NCBI GenBank assembly: GCA_021186555.1 | Contig: JAJKFL010000006.1 | Location: 2,148,715-2,212,714 of the forward strand | Reading direction: 5' to 3' | DNA from: Reticulitermes speratus | Taxonomy: Eukaryota > Arthropoda > Insecta > Blattodea > Rhinotermitidae | DNA length: 64,000 bases | In this document: positions 22,269-34,325 of the stretch, one piece after another | Layout: each line of letters begins with the position of its first letter | How positions within the stretch are numbered: position 1 is the first letter of the stretch | Notes under the pieces: generated by a model | The model's input: only the letters and a program-made list of their open reading frames with translations | The model's database searches: none | What the model was told of the DNA's origin: nothing | Made by a program: the position numbers and the translations under genes

Positions 22269-22607
22269 AAGAGAAGATCAGTTGGACCGATCGTGTGAGA
22301 AATGAAGAAGTATTACACAGAGTGAAGGAGAGGAATATCGTACATACAATAAAAAGAAGAAAGGCTAACTGGATTGGTCACATCTTGCGTAGAAACTGCC
22401 TTCTGAAACACGTGATTGAAGGAAAGTTAGAAGGAAGGATAGAAATGACGGGAAGACGAGGGAGAAGACGTAAGCAGCTACTGGATGACCTTAAGGAAAA
22501 GAGAACATTCTGGAAATTGAAAGAGGAAGCACTAGATCGCACCCTGTGGAGAACTCGCTTTGGAAGAGGCTACGGACCTGTCGTAAGACAGACTACAGAA
22601 TGAATGA
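22269..22607 (+). mobile_element. 5'-truncated non-LTR (RTE-like) retrotransposon 3' end
   Basis: Flanked by an 8-base target duplication ATACCTCT (22261-22268 and 22608-22615). It codes the last about 100 residues of a retroelement polyprotein, ends at TGA and has a short GAATGAATGA tail. Truncation at the 5' end is typical of this mode of insertion. Confidence 0.85.
22275..22603 (+). pseudogene. RTE-like polyprotein C-terminal fragment
   Basis: Residues include RNEEVLHRVKE, KRRKANWIGHILRRNCLLKH, TGRRGRRRKQLLDDLKE and FGRGYGPVVRQ. This tail is familiar from endonuclease-reverse transcriptase proteins of insect RTE-type elements, downstream of the reverse transcriptase. The catalytic domains are absent. 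A near-identical segment lies at 57126-57482. Confidence 0.85.
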
Positions 22608-22675
22608 ATACCTCTACACCCCCCATACGCCTTCATGGCAAGAAGAGGCACAACTTCACCTTCTTTACCTTTACG

Positions 22676-22924
22676 TCGCGCGGTCACTACGCGTTCTACG
22701 CCGCAACAGCGCAATTCAAACCCACGCACGGTTACACAACCTGATTTCTCCTTTTCATGTCTCAGCCTTGATCAATTTCGGTCTGCAGGTGTTATCAGAC
22801 AACACACTGCATGACCGTGCAAAAGAAGCTTTACGTAATCACAGGTGAGAAACTTCAGAAATCAAACATGGCGGCGCGGCGTCATTAGGTTCTAGTCAGC
22901 AAGACTTATTGTTTGGTCTTCGTA
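22676..22924. other. No gene seen; one ATGGCGGCG motif
   Basis: AAACATGGCGGCGCGGCG at about 22866 resembles a YY1/Pho-type site. No reading frame is supported. Confidence 0.4.
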
Positions 22925-23085
22925 AGAGGCAGTGTTGACGACATGTTACAGAAAACCTTGAAGACGGGAACGTTAGGCTGTCCCGAAACGTCGGTAACTA
23001 AATACCAATCAACGCTGTGTAACATCCCAGAACAACGCATACCTCATTTACACTCGGGGGGTAGCATTAAATCACGCACAGTGCA
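22925..23085 (+). repeat. Dispersed GAAACGTCGG-motif repeat
   Basis: Contains CCTTGAAGACGGGAACG, GTCCCGAAACGTCGGTAAC and a CATCCCAGAAC piece, the same order as at 58.85 kb. Read as protein it gives PETSVTKYQSTLCNIPEQ, a type of peptide common in junk predictions from repeat-rich animal genomes. Confidence 0.6.
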
Positions 23086-23094
23086 GTCATGTGT

Positions 23095-23800
23095 TTTGTA
23101 TGGAACAGTAGTTATTTCACTGTACAACATTAACTGATTCGTTTTTATAACCAAGACGGAGTGTGTTTACTGCGCGGTACGGACTGGATCATTAAGTACA
23201 AATCAGGTTCAGATTATATCTGTAATCTTTTTTGGTATTAATCCTCTAAAGCCCAGTGGTTACTATATGTACCACCATGTTTAACATTCAACAATTCTAC
23301 GCTCTGCCCACACAGTGTATTTATGTGTTTTGTGTGGATCTCAGAACAAACAGCGATTATTTCACTGTACAGCATTAACTGACTGGTTTGTATAACTGAG
23401 ACGGAGTGTGTTTACTGCGCGGTACGGACTGTATTTATGTGTTTTGTGTGGATCTCAGAACAAACAGCGATTATTTCACTGTACAACATTAACTGACTGG
23501 TTTGTATAACTGAGACGGAGTGTGTTTACTGCGCGGTACGGACTGTATTTATGTGTTTTGTGTGGATCTCAGAACAAACAGCCATTATTTCACTGTACAA
23601 CATTAACTGACTGGTTTGTATAACTGAGACGGAGTGTGTTTACTGCGCGGTACGGACTGTATTTATGTGTTTTGTGTGGATCTCAGAACAAACAGCCATT
23701 ATTTCACTGTACAACATTAACTGACTGGTTTGTATAACTGAGACGGAGTGTGTTTACTGCGCGTACGGACTGAATCTTTAAATATAAATCAGGTTTATTT
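23095..23800 (+). repeat. Two 114-family elements, direct orientation
   Basis: First a partial copy (23095-23215) ends GGTACGGACTGGATCATTAAG. Then a complete one begins CTCTAAAGCCCAGTGGTTAC at about 23244, carries about four 114-bp units, and ends GACTGAATCTTTAAATATAA near 23800. Confidence 0.92.
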
Positions 23801-24569
23801 TCGTCTGTAATGGTCAGTCAGTATTTACCACTGAGCCACACGACAATTCAACACTCACGTCTGCACCAACTGTGACAAGGACTCTGCCAACCGCACGAGC
23901 GTCTTTGGGTGTTTCCTGTTCAACATTCCGTTTATTTTCAGCAACAAATTCAGTGGGCTGTGGTGCAAAAAGAAGCACAATACACAACACTGTGCCCACT
24001 GAGCTACACATCACATTATACGGGATCATTAGCATAAACATGACACACGTAGGTATGAAGTATCTTCAAGCATCTTCGTCTAAATATTCAGACTGCTGCT
24101 CAGTTCAAAAGCATACAGATACGGCAAACAGGCCGTTAAAAGGGCCGCTTTGTCGATATAGTCTGCCGATGTGAAGCAGTAACCATATATTATGTATGAC
24201 AATCGATATGGAAGCTGTTTACATCGATATCGAGTCCTTTTATCAGTTTAGGGTAGGGCACAGGCATCGCATGGGGGGGGGGGGCACGCGCAGTATGCTT
24301 CACACAGTGTCAGCCACAGACCGAAAAGGCATACGAAAACATCGTGACAGTTTTTTCGGGTACTCTCGCATAAACAGAAAATGGCGCCTTTGAGCTTCGT
24401 CATGTCTCTCCGTCTCCGTCTGTACCAGCGCCGCTCCTGGTCCACATTTTTGTGACATTTGTTACTGGGGGGGCTTTTACGAGAATCTTTCGACAAACTC
24501 CAAATTTGGTTAAACTCGGACAAAAATATAGGACACTTTACATGAAGACCAAGTACGTTTATAGTGTTG
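23801..24569. other. No gene seen
   Basis: Short open frames on both strands; G runs at 24275-24284 and 24467-24473. Nothing recognisable. Confidence 0.5.
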
Positions 24570-24720
24570 ACTGACTGCCTAACTAACTAACTCCATGAAG
24601 CAAAGTCCTTCCTGAGAAGCTAACAGGTCGTCAGCTAGTCAAGAAATTCCCCGCATTTTATGGAACCCGAAGGTTCATTACCGCACTCACAAGAGCCCGC
24701 CACCTGCCCCTATCCTGAGC
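24570..24720 (+). repeat. Dispersed CTAACTAACTCCATG repeat
   Basis: (CTAA)n followed by CTCCATGAAGCAAAGTCCTT, GAGAAGCTAACAG, AAGAAATTCCCCGC and GAACCCGAAGGTTCATTACC. Three tandem relatives lie at 35.1-35.5 kb, and diverged ones at 37.8 and 51.4 kb. The family is unknown to me. Confidence 0.75.
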
Positions 24721-24939
24721 CATATCAATCCAGTCAGTGTTGACAGCAATACGAAATATTTTGTAGCTCGTCAACAGTGCAAAAGAACCCACTGTTGCGT
24801 TTCCATAGCAACAACGGTTACGCGAACGCGTCACAATGTTACGTTATAGGTACATTGTCTATCTGGTTTAGAAGTGTGTGTGATGTACGATAACACGTAG
24901 TTTGTGATAGATAGCAGAGTTGCTACCGAAACGGCGCAC

Positions 24940-25260
24940 GCCATGTTTCGCTGATACAAAGGGTTATGTAAAGCTCTCAGCTTCCAGCTCCCCCCCCCCC
25001 CCATCCCGTCCACAAGCACTACAGTCCGTTGTGGACCTTGGCTTCTAATACAACCCGTCTCCATTCGTCCCCCGTCTATGGCCACTATATGCCAATTTCT
25101 AATTCCCATAATCTTCAGATCCTCTTCAACCTCATCAGCCCATCTTTTCCGTGGTCTTGCTATTTTCCTTATTCCTTCCATTCTACGAGTTTGGTTCGGC
25201 ATTTTATTTCGTTATTCACCCTTTCGATACGTCCATATCAACTTTCATCTTAGCGAGTTT
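24940..25260 (-). pseudogene. Non-LTR retrotransposon C-terminal fragment
   Basis: Minus-strand residues RPRKRWADEVEEDLKIMGI and a following GAAGCCAAGGTCCACAACGG stretch (Glu-Ala-Lys-Val-His-Asn in the next frame) match the familiar C-terminal end of a non-LTR retroelement protein. The frame is shifted near the end and interrupted by a C run at 24990-25003. The exact clade is not determined. Confidence 0.65.
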
Positions 25261-25884
25261 ATAAACTACACCACGTCTGCCCAATGTAGTATACCATATA
25301 TCTCATTTCTTCTTATTCTCCCGCTTTCTTCCTCTTTTATCGGAATATAAACTGTTCTCACGATCTTCTTTTCGAGCAGCATTCATTTCTTCTACGATCA
25401 CTGTCCAGGTTGCTCCCACCATTGGCCCATTATACCAGCCCAAATCGTTTGAAGGTTATCACTAAATTCGAGTGAACAGATTAAAGGGGAAGAGACGGAA
25501 GGAATTATGTTGGAGATGAGGTGAACAGTTTGGAGGAGATAAACAGATATGTCGATCTACAGGCATTCTTTCCAGTCTTGTACATCTCGATCGGTACTGC
25601 ATACTGACGTGGGCTGTATTTCTAACAGCAATCAGATAAATCAGCTTCGCCGGAAACTAATGTATCTATCATCATCATCACCATCATCATCACTGTGTTG
25701 CACTGCATGATTGATGACAGCTGTGCGTCCTCCAGGAAGTGTGGACCGATTTAGAACACGCTGGGACCGACGATGGGGCAAAAGACAGACAACTAAGTGG
25801 GTCTAAAGCAAACGTACGGATGTATTAGTGGACAACAGCTTTTGGGAGTTTAGATTGTCTCAGCGGTGAGTATGAAAAATACTG
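25261..25884. other. No gene seen; (ATC)n at 25668-25692
   Basis: Apart from the short ATC microsatellite nothing is recognised. Confidence 0.5.
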
Positions 25885-26048
25885 TCTGCTGGTATGTGAC
25901 ACCGTGTAGTCTGGCAGAAATGTGTCGACATTTCGGGGGGACTTGCTGCCCCAGTCTTAAAGCACAGAAGATAGAGGCAGCAGGTTCATCCGAAACGTCG
26001 GTATATCAGCCTACACAGCGTCATGTATCAGAGGACAGTATTCTCTAG
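25885..26048 (+). repeat. Dispersed GAAACGTCGG-motif repeat, long form
   Basis: Contains GGTATGTGACACCGTGTAGT, GTGTCGACATTTCGGGGGGA, AGAAGATAGAGGCAGCAGG, CCGAAACGTCGGTATATC and CAGCGTCATGTATCAGAGGA. It reads as a 60-codon frame with SSETSVYQPTQRHVSEDS. I take it as a repeat, not a gene, because fragments of the same order recur many times in the window. Confidence 0.65.
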
Positions 26049-26214
26049 TCTTGTTTATTGAATTTTTACATATAATTTTGATAAGCTTCAAACTTCACTC
26101 AACACAACTAACCAGTAACGAGAGTGCTAGAGTGGTTTAAGACCAAAAGAACTTATTTTAGTCTGCTACCATGAGGAAACGCGTGTAACCGACGCACTGA
26201 AAAAAAGGGGCATC

Positions 26215-29200
26215 TGCTTAACCCTTTATAAAGCCCAGTGGTTACTATATGTACCAACATGTTTAACATTCAACAATTCCACGTTCTGCCCACACAGTGT
26301 ATTTATGTGTTTTGTGTGGATCTCAGAACAAACAGCGATTATTTCACTGTACAGCATTAACTGATTGGTTTGTATAACTGAGACGGAGTGTGTTTACTGC
26401 GCGGTACGGACTGTATTTATGTGTTTTGTGTGGATCTCAGAACAAACAGCGATTATTTCACTGTACAGCATTAACTGACTGGTTTGTATAACTGAGACGG
26501 AGTGTGTTTACTGCGCGGTACGGACTGTATTTACGTGTTTTGTGTGGATCTGAGAACAAACAGCGATTATTTCACTGTACAGCATTAACTGACTGGTTTG
26601 TATAACTGAGACGGAGTGTGTTTACTGCGCGGTACGGACTGAATTTATGTGTTTTGTGTGGATCTCAGAACAAACAGCGATTATTTCACTGTACAGCATT
26701 AACTGACTGGTTTGTATAACTGAGACGGAGTGTGTTTACTGCGCGGTACGGACTGTATTTATGTGTTTTGTGTGGATCTGAGAACAAACAGCGATTATTT
26801 CACTGTACAGCATTAACTGACTGGTTTGTATAACTGAGACGGAGTGTGTTTACTGCGTGGTACGGACTGTATTTATGTGTTTTGTGTGGATCTGAGAACA
26901 AACAGCGATTATTTCACTGTACAGCATTAACTGACTGGTTTGTATAACTGAGACGGAGTGTGTTTACTGCGCGGTACGGACTGTATTTATGTGTTTTGTG
27001 TGGATCTGAGAACAAACAGCGATTATTTCACTGTACAGCATTAACTGACTGGTTTGTATAACTGAGACGGAGTGTGTTTACTGCGCGGTACGGACTGAAT
27101 TTATGTGTTTTGTGTGGATCTCAGAACAAACAGCGATTATTTCACTGTACAGCATTAACTGACTGGTTTGTATAACTGAGACGGAGTGTGTTTACTGCGC
27201 GGTACGGACTGTATTTATGTGTTTTGTGTGGATCTGAGAACAAACAGCGATTATTTCACTGTACAGCATTAACTGACTGGTTTGTATAACTGAGACGGAG
27301 TGTGTTTACTGCGTGGTACGGACTGTATTTATGTGTTTTGTGTGGATCTCAGAACAAACAGCGATTATTTCACTGTACAACATTAACTGACTGGTTTGTA
27401 TAACTGAGACGGAGTGTGTTTACTGCGCGGTACGGACTGTATTTATGTGTTTTGTGTGGATCTGAGAACAAACAGCGATTATTTCACTGTACAGCATTAA
27501 CTGACTGGTTTGTATAACTGAGACGGAGTGTGTTTACTGCGTGGTACGGACTGTATTTATGTGTTTTGTGTGGATCTGAGAACAAACAGCGATTATTTCA
27601 CTGTACAGCATTAACTGACTGGTTTGTATAACTGAGACGGAGTGTGTTTACTGCGCGGTACGGACTGTATTTATGTGTTTTGTGTGGATCTGAGAACAAA
27701 CAGCGATTATTTCACTGTACAGCATTAACTGACTGGTTTGTATAACTGAGACGGAGTGTGTTTACTGCGCGGTACGGACTGAATTTATGTGTTTTGTGTG
27801 GATCTCAGAACAAACAGCGATTATTTCACTGTACAGCATTAACTGACTGGTTTGTATAACTGAGACGGAGTGTGTTTACTGCGCGGTACGGACTGTATTT
27901 ATGTGTTTTGTGTGGATCTGAGAACAAACAGCGATTATTTCACTGTACAGCATTAACTGACTGGTTTGTATAACTGAGACGGATGTGTGTTTACTGCGTG
28001 GTACGGACTGTATTTATGTGTTTTGTGTGGATCTCAGAACAAACAGCGATTATTTCACTGTACAACATTAACTGACTGGTTTGTATAACTGAGACGGAGT
28101 GTGTTTACTGCGCGGTACGGACTGTATTATGTGTTTTGTGTGGATCTGAGAACAAACAGCGATATTTCACTGTACAGCATTAACTGACTGGTTTGTAAAC
28201 TGAACGGAGTGTGTTTACTGCGCGTACGGACTGAAATAATGTGTTTTGTGTGGATCTCAGAACAAACAGCGATTATTTCACTGGTACGCATTAACTGACT
28301 GGTTTGTATAACTGAACGAGTGTGTTTACTGACGCGTACGGACTGTATTTATGTGTTTTGTGTGGATCTGAGAACAAACAGCGAAATTTTTTCACTGTAC
28401 AGCATTAACTGACTGGTTTGTATAACTGAGACGGAGTGTGTTTACTGCGTGTACGGACTGTATTTATGTGTTTTGTGTGGATCTCAGAACAAACAGCGAT
28501 TATTTCACTGTACAAGCATTAACTGACTGTTTTGTATAACTGAGACGGAGTGTGTTTACTGCGCTGGACGGACTGTATTTATGTGTTTTGTGTGGATCTC
28601 AGAACAAACAGCGATTATTTCACTGTACACATAACTGACTGGTTTGTATAACTGAGACGGAGTGGTTTATGCGTGACGACTGTATTTAGTGTTTTGGTGG
28701 ATCTAGAACAAACAGCGATTTTCACTGTACACATTAACTGACTGGTTGTATAACTGAGACGGAGTGAGTTTACTGCGTGGTACGGACTGTATTTATGTGT
28801 TTGTGTGGATCTGGAACAAACAGCGTTATTCAGTACAACATTAATGACTGTTTGTATAACTGAGACGAGTGTGTTTACTGGCGGTAGGACTGTATTTATG
28901 TGTTTTGTGTGATCTCAGAACAAACAGCGATATTCACTGTACAGCATTAACTGACTGGTTGTATACTGAGACGGTGTGTTTACTGCGCGTACGACGTATT
29001 TATGTGTTTTGTGTGGATCAACAAACAGCGATATTTCACGTACACATAACTGACTGGTTTGTATAACTGGACGGATGGTTTACTGCGTGGTACGGACTGT
29101 ATTTATGTGTTTGTGTGGATTCAGAACAAACAGCGATTATTTCACTGAAACATTAACTGACTGTTGTATAACTGAACGGAGTAGTTTACTGCGTGGTACG

Positions 29201-32200
29201 GACGTATTGTGTTGTTGGATCTCAGACAAACACGATTATTCACTGTAAACATTAACTACTGGTTGTATAACGAGACGGAGTTACTGCGTGTACGGACTGT
29301 ATTTAGTGTTTTGTGTGGATCAAACAAACCGATATTCACTTAACTAACGTGTTTATAACTGACGGAGTGGTTTACTGCGGTACGGACTGTATTAGTGTTT
29401 TGTTGATCTCAGACAACAGCGATATTTCACGTACACATTAACTGACGTTTGTATAACGAGAGAGTGTTACTGCGCGTACGATGTATTATTGTTTTGTTGA
29501 TTCAGAACAAACAGCGATTATTTCACTGTACACATTAACTGACTGGTTTGTATAACTGAGACGAGTGTGTTTACTGCGTGTACGGACTGTATTTATGTGT
29601 TTTGTGTGGATCTCAGAACAAACAGCGATTATTTCACTGTACAACATTAACTGACTGGTTTGTATAACTGAGACGGAGTGAGTTTACTGCGTGGTACGGA
29701 CTGTATTTATGTGTTTTGTGTGGATCTCAGAACAAACAGCGATTATTTCACTGTACAGCATTAACTGACTGGTTTGTATAACTGAGACGGAGTGTGTTTA
29801 CTGGCGGTACGGACTGTATTTATGTGTTTTGTGTGGATCTCAGAACAAACAGCGATTATTTCACTGTACAACATTAACTGACTGGTTTGTATAACTGAGA
29901 CGGAGTGTGTTTACTGCGCGGTACGGACTGTATTTATGTGTTTTGTGTGGATCTCAGAACAAACAGCGATTATTTCACTGTACAACATTAACTGACTGGT
30001 TTTATAACTGAGACGGAGTGTGTTTACTGCGCGGTACGGACTGTATTTATGTGTTTTGTGTGGATCTCAGAACAAACAGCGATTATTTCACTGTACACAT
30101 TAACTGACTGGTTTGTATAACTGAGACGGAGTGTGTTTACTGGCGGTACGGACTGTATTTATGTGTTTTGTGTGGATCTCAGAACAAACAGCGATTATTT
30201 CACTGTACAACATTAACTGACTGGTTTGTATAACTGAGACGGAGTGTGTTTACTGCGTGGTACGGACTGTATTTATGTGTTTTGTGTGGATCTCAGAACA
30301 AACAGCGATTATTTCACTGTACAACATTAACTGACTGGTTTGTATAACTGAGACGGAGTGTGTTTACTGCGCGGTACGGACTGTATTTATGTGTTTTGTG
30401 TGGATCTCAGAACAAACAGCGATTATTTCACTGTACAACATTAACTGACTGGTTTGTATAACTGAGACGGAGTGTGTTTACTGGCGGTACGGACTGTATT
30501 TATGTGTTTTGTGTGGATCTCAGAACAAACAGCGATTATTTCACTGTACAACATTAACTGACTGGTTTGTATAACTGAGACGGAGTGTGTTTACTGCGCG
30601 GTACGGACTGTATTTTGTGTTTTGTGTGGATCTCAGAACAAACAGCGATTATTTCACTGTACAACATTAACTGACTGGTTTGTATAACTGAGACGGAGTG
30701 TGTTTACTGGCGGTACGGACTGTATTTATGTGTTTTGTGTGGATCTCAGAACAAACAGCGATTATTTCACTGTACAACATTAACTGACTGGTTTGTATAA
30801 CTGAGACGGAGTGTGTTTACTGCGCGGTACGGACTGTATTTGTGTTTGTTGGATCTAGAACAACAGCGATTATTTCACTGTACACATTAACTGACTGGTT
30901 TGTATAACTGAGACGGAGTGTGTTTACTGCGTGTACGGACTGTATTTATGTGTTTTGTGTGGATCTAGAACAAACAGCGATTATTTCACTGTACACATTA
31001 ACTGACTGGTTTGTATAACTGAGACGGAGTGTGTTTACTGCGCGTACGGACTGTATTTATGTGTTTTGTGTGGATCTGAGAACAAACAGCGATTATTTCA
31101 CTGTACAAGCATTAACTGACTGGTTTGTATAACTGAGACGGAGTGTTTTACTGCGCGGTACGGACTGAATTTATGTGTTTTGTGTGGATCTCAGAACAAA
31201 CAGCGATTATTTCACTGTACAGCATTAACTGACTGGTTTGTATAACTGAGACGGAGTGTGTTTACTGCGCGGTACGGACTGTATTTATGTGTTTTGTGTG
31301 GATCTAGAACAAACAGCGATTATTTCACTGTACAACATTAACTGACTGGTTTGTATAACTGAGACGGAGTGTGTTTACTGCGTGGTACGGACTGTATTTA
31401 TGTGTTTTGTGTGGATCTCAGAACAACAGCGATTATTTCACTGTACAACATTAACTGACTGGTTTGTATAACTGAGACGGAGTGTGTTTACTCGCGGGTA
31501 CGGACTGTATTTATGTGTTTTGTGTGGATCTCAGAACAAACAGCGATTATTTCACTGTACAACATTAACTGACTGGTTTGTATAACTGAGACGGAGTGAG
31601 TTTACTGCGTGGTACGGACTGTATTTAGTGTTTTGTGTGGATCTCAGAACAAACAGCGATTATTTCACTGTACACATTAACTGACTGGTTTGTATAACTG
31701 AGACGGAGTGGTTTACTGCGCGGTACGGACTGTATTTATGTGTTTGTGTGGATCTCAGAACAAACAGCGATTATTTCACTGTACACATTAACTGACTGGT
31801 TTGTATAACTGAGACGGAGTGTGTTACTGCGCGGTACGGACTGTATTATGTGTTTTGTGTGGATCTCAGAACAAACAGCGATTATTTCACTGTACACATT
31901 ACTGACTGGTTTGTATAACTGAGACGGAGTGTTTTACTGCGGGTACGGACTGTATTTAGTGTTTTGTGTGGATCTCAGAACAAACAGCGATTATTTCACT
32001 GTACAACATTAACTGACTGGTTTGTATAACTGAGACGGAGTGAGTTTACTGCGTGGTACGGACTGTATTATGTGTTTTGTGTGGATCTCAGAACAAACAG
32101 CGATTATTTCACTGTACAACATTAACTGACTGGTTTGTATAACTGAGACGGAGTGTGTTTACTGCGCGGTACGGACTGTATTTATGTGTTTTGTGTGGAT

Positions 32201-33233
32201 CTCAGAACAAACAGCGATTATTTCACTGTACAACATTAACTGACTGGTTTGTATAACTGAGACGGAGTGTGTTTACTGCGCGGTACGGACTGTATTTATG
32301 TGTTTTGTGTGGATCTCAGAACAAACAGCGATTATTTCACTGTACAACATTAACTGACTGGTTTGTATAACTGAGACGGAGTGTGTTTACTGCGCGGTAC
32401 GGACTGTATTTATGTGTTTTGTGTGGATCTCAGAACAAACAGCGATTATTTCACTGTACAACATTAACTGACTGGTTTGTATAACTGAGACGGAGTGTGT
32501 TTACTGAGCGGTACGGACTGTATTTATGTGTTTTGTGTGGATCTCAGAACAAACAGCGATTATTTCACTGTACAACATTAACTGACTGGTTTGTATAACT
32601 GAGACGGAGTGTGTTTACTGCGCGGTACGGACTGTATTTGTGTGTTTTGTGTGGATCTCAGAACAAACAGCGATTATTTCACTGTACAACATTAACTGAC
32701 TGGTTTGTATAACTGAGACGGAGTGTGTTTACTGAGCGGTACGGACTGTATTTATGTGTTTTGTGTGGATCTCAGAACAAACAGCGATTATTTCACTGTA
32801 CAACATTAACTGACTGGTTTGTATAACTGAGACGGAGTGGTTTACTGCGCGGTACGGACTGTATTTGTGTGTTTTGTTGGATCTCAGAACAAACAGCGAT
32901 TATTTCACTGTACAGCATTAACTGACTGGTTTGTATAACTGAGACGGAGTGTGTTTACTGAGCGGTACGGACTGTATTTATGTGTTTTGTGTGGATCTCA
33001 GAACAAACAGCGATTATTTCACTGTACAACATTAACTGACTGGTTTGTATAACTGAGACGGAGTGTGTTTACTGCGCGGTACGGACTGTATTTAGTGTGT
33101 TTTGTGTGGATCTCAGAACAAACAGCGATTATTTCACTGTACAACATTAACTGACTGGTTTGTATAACTGAGACGGAGTGTGTTTACTGCGCGGTACGGA
33201 CTGATCTTCAAAAATAATTCAGGTTAAGATACA
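26215..33233 (+). repeat. 114-family element with a giant array (about 61 units)
   Basis: Left flank 26215-26300 (CCCTTTATAAAGCCCAGTGG, CAACAATTCCACGTTCTGCC) and right flank 33205-33233 (GATCTTCAAAAATAATTCAG) match those of the small copies, so this is one element whose array has grown to about 6.9 kb. Sub-variants (CTGAG/CTCAG, GCGTGG/GCGCGG, GAATTTATG/GTATTTATG) are arranged non-randomly. 28.1-29.5 kb is riddled with single-base deletions. Confidence 0.95.
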
Positions 33234-33234
33234 C

Positions 33235-33272
<38 letters not shown>
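33234..33272. repeat. (AAT)n microsatellite
   Basis: About 13 AAT units just past the end of the large array. Confidence 0.95.
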
Positions 33273-33275
<3 letters not shown>

Positions 33276-34094
33276 CGATGTTATTAGCTCTGAACAAGCA
33301 CCCCTAATGTAACGACAACAGGCTGTTCAAATCATCTAAAGTCCTGTTGAGCAGTGTTTATCATTACAGGCTGCTATCATCAGAGGGCTTTCCGGAGGAC
33401 CCAGTCCATAGGCTGCACCAAGCTGATCCCCACGCTAGACCAACATCGACAGTCCGCATGGTGCGCTGACGACTGCTAAGGCAATGGACCAAGACTTGGA
33501 CAAAGTAATAAAAATACTGCACGTTGTGTTGGTGTTTTGTAACTAACGGCAATTACCAGTGTTACATGGCGTGCAACTGACATTACGAACAAAGGAACAG
33601 CACAAACACTAACGAAACGTTAAGGGGTGTCCATCTTTAGTTTGCCGCACTGCCGCACTGCTGCCAGAAGTCAGTTTGTAACCGGAAGGTCCTACGACCG
33701 GCCAACTCAACACAGCTTTTGTAGCATGTGCTTTGTGTTCAAAAAAGTGCTGAGATAAATTTTATATTATTTTCACCGTGCAAATTTTTACAATTCACAA
33801 AAATAAAGAATAAAAGTGAAAACAGTGCATTTCGTTGGTGTATAACTTGTGTAATGCTGAGATAGTTCCAAGAGGCCAAGTTGCTACTAGCGTGCTTCTA
33901 ATGCAGCCCTCCGATTTGAATTTATCAAGATTAAGCCCTTAAATTTTTAAAATAAAGGAAATTAATTTTCAAAATTACGCATTTTAGCATTAACCATAAA
34001 CGGCCCTTACTTCAAGCTGCTCTTCTCACCATTCTAACATCTTCACTCACTTCATTTTGACACCGTTACTATCCAAAGGACGAGCGGGCGAAGC
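33273..34094. other. No gene seen
   Basis: No recognisable coding or repeat content. Confidence 0.5.
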
Positions 34095-34325
34095 CTGAGA
34101 GCCTTCTAACATAGTGACGATCTTTTTTCCTCCAAATGAAAGTCTCTCTCTCTTTCACATTCCTTCTACACATCAACTACATCTTACACCTCTGTCAGTC
34201 TCTCCACTAACATCTTCACCTACAAGTTCCTCTTACCAGAAGGCAAAACGGACGGAGCCTGGTAACCTTCCAAAAAAACAATGCTCTTTCGGAGATCGCG
34301 GAGCATTGGAGAGAAAATTATATTA
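34095..34325 (+). repeat. Dispersed repeat shared with 4.56-4.76 kb
   Basis: C/T-rich stretch, then GGCAAAACGGACGGAGCCTG, GTAACCTTCCAAAAAAACAA and CTTTCGGAGATCGCGGAGC. See the 4560 entry. Confidence 0.55.

Larger units (their letters stand above)
22205..22675 (+). repeat. 3' part of a SINE-1, split by an RTE insertion
   Basis: Body pieces TACCCAGTGCCGAGGTTAAG and GTGGAGCTATACCTCT precede the insertion; the rest (ACACCCCCCATACGCCTTCATGG and a CTTTACCTTTA tail) resumes after 22615. Confidence 0.75.
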
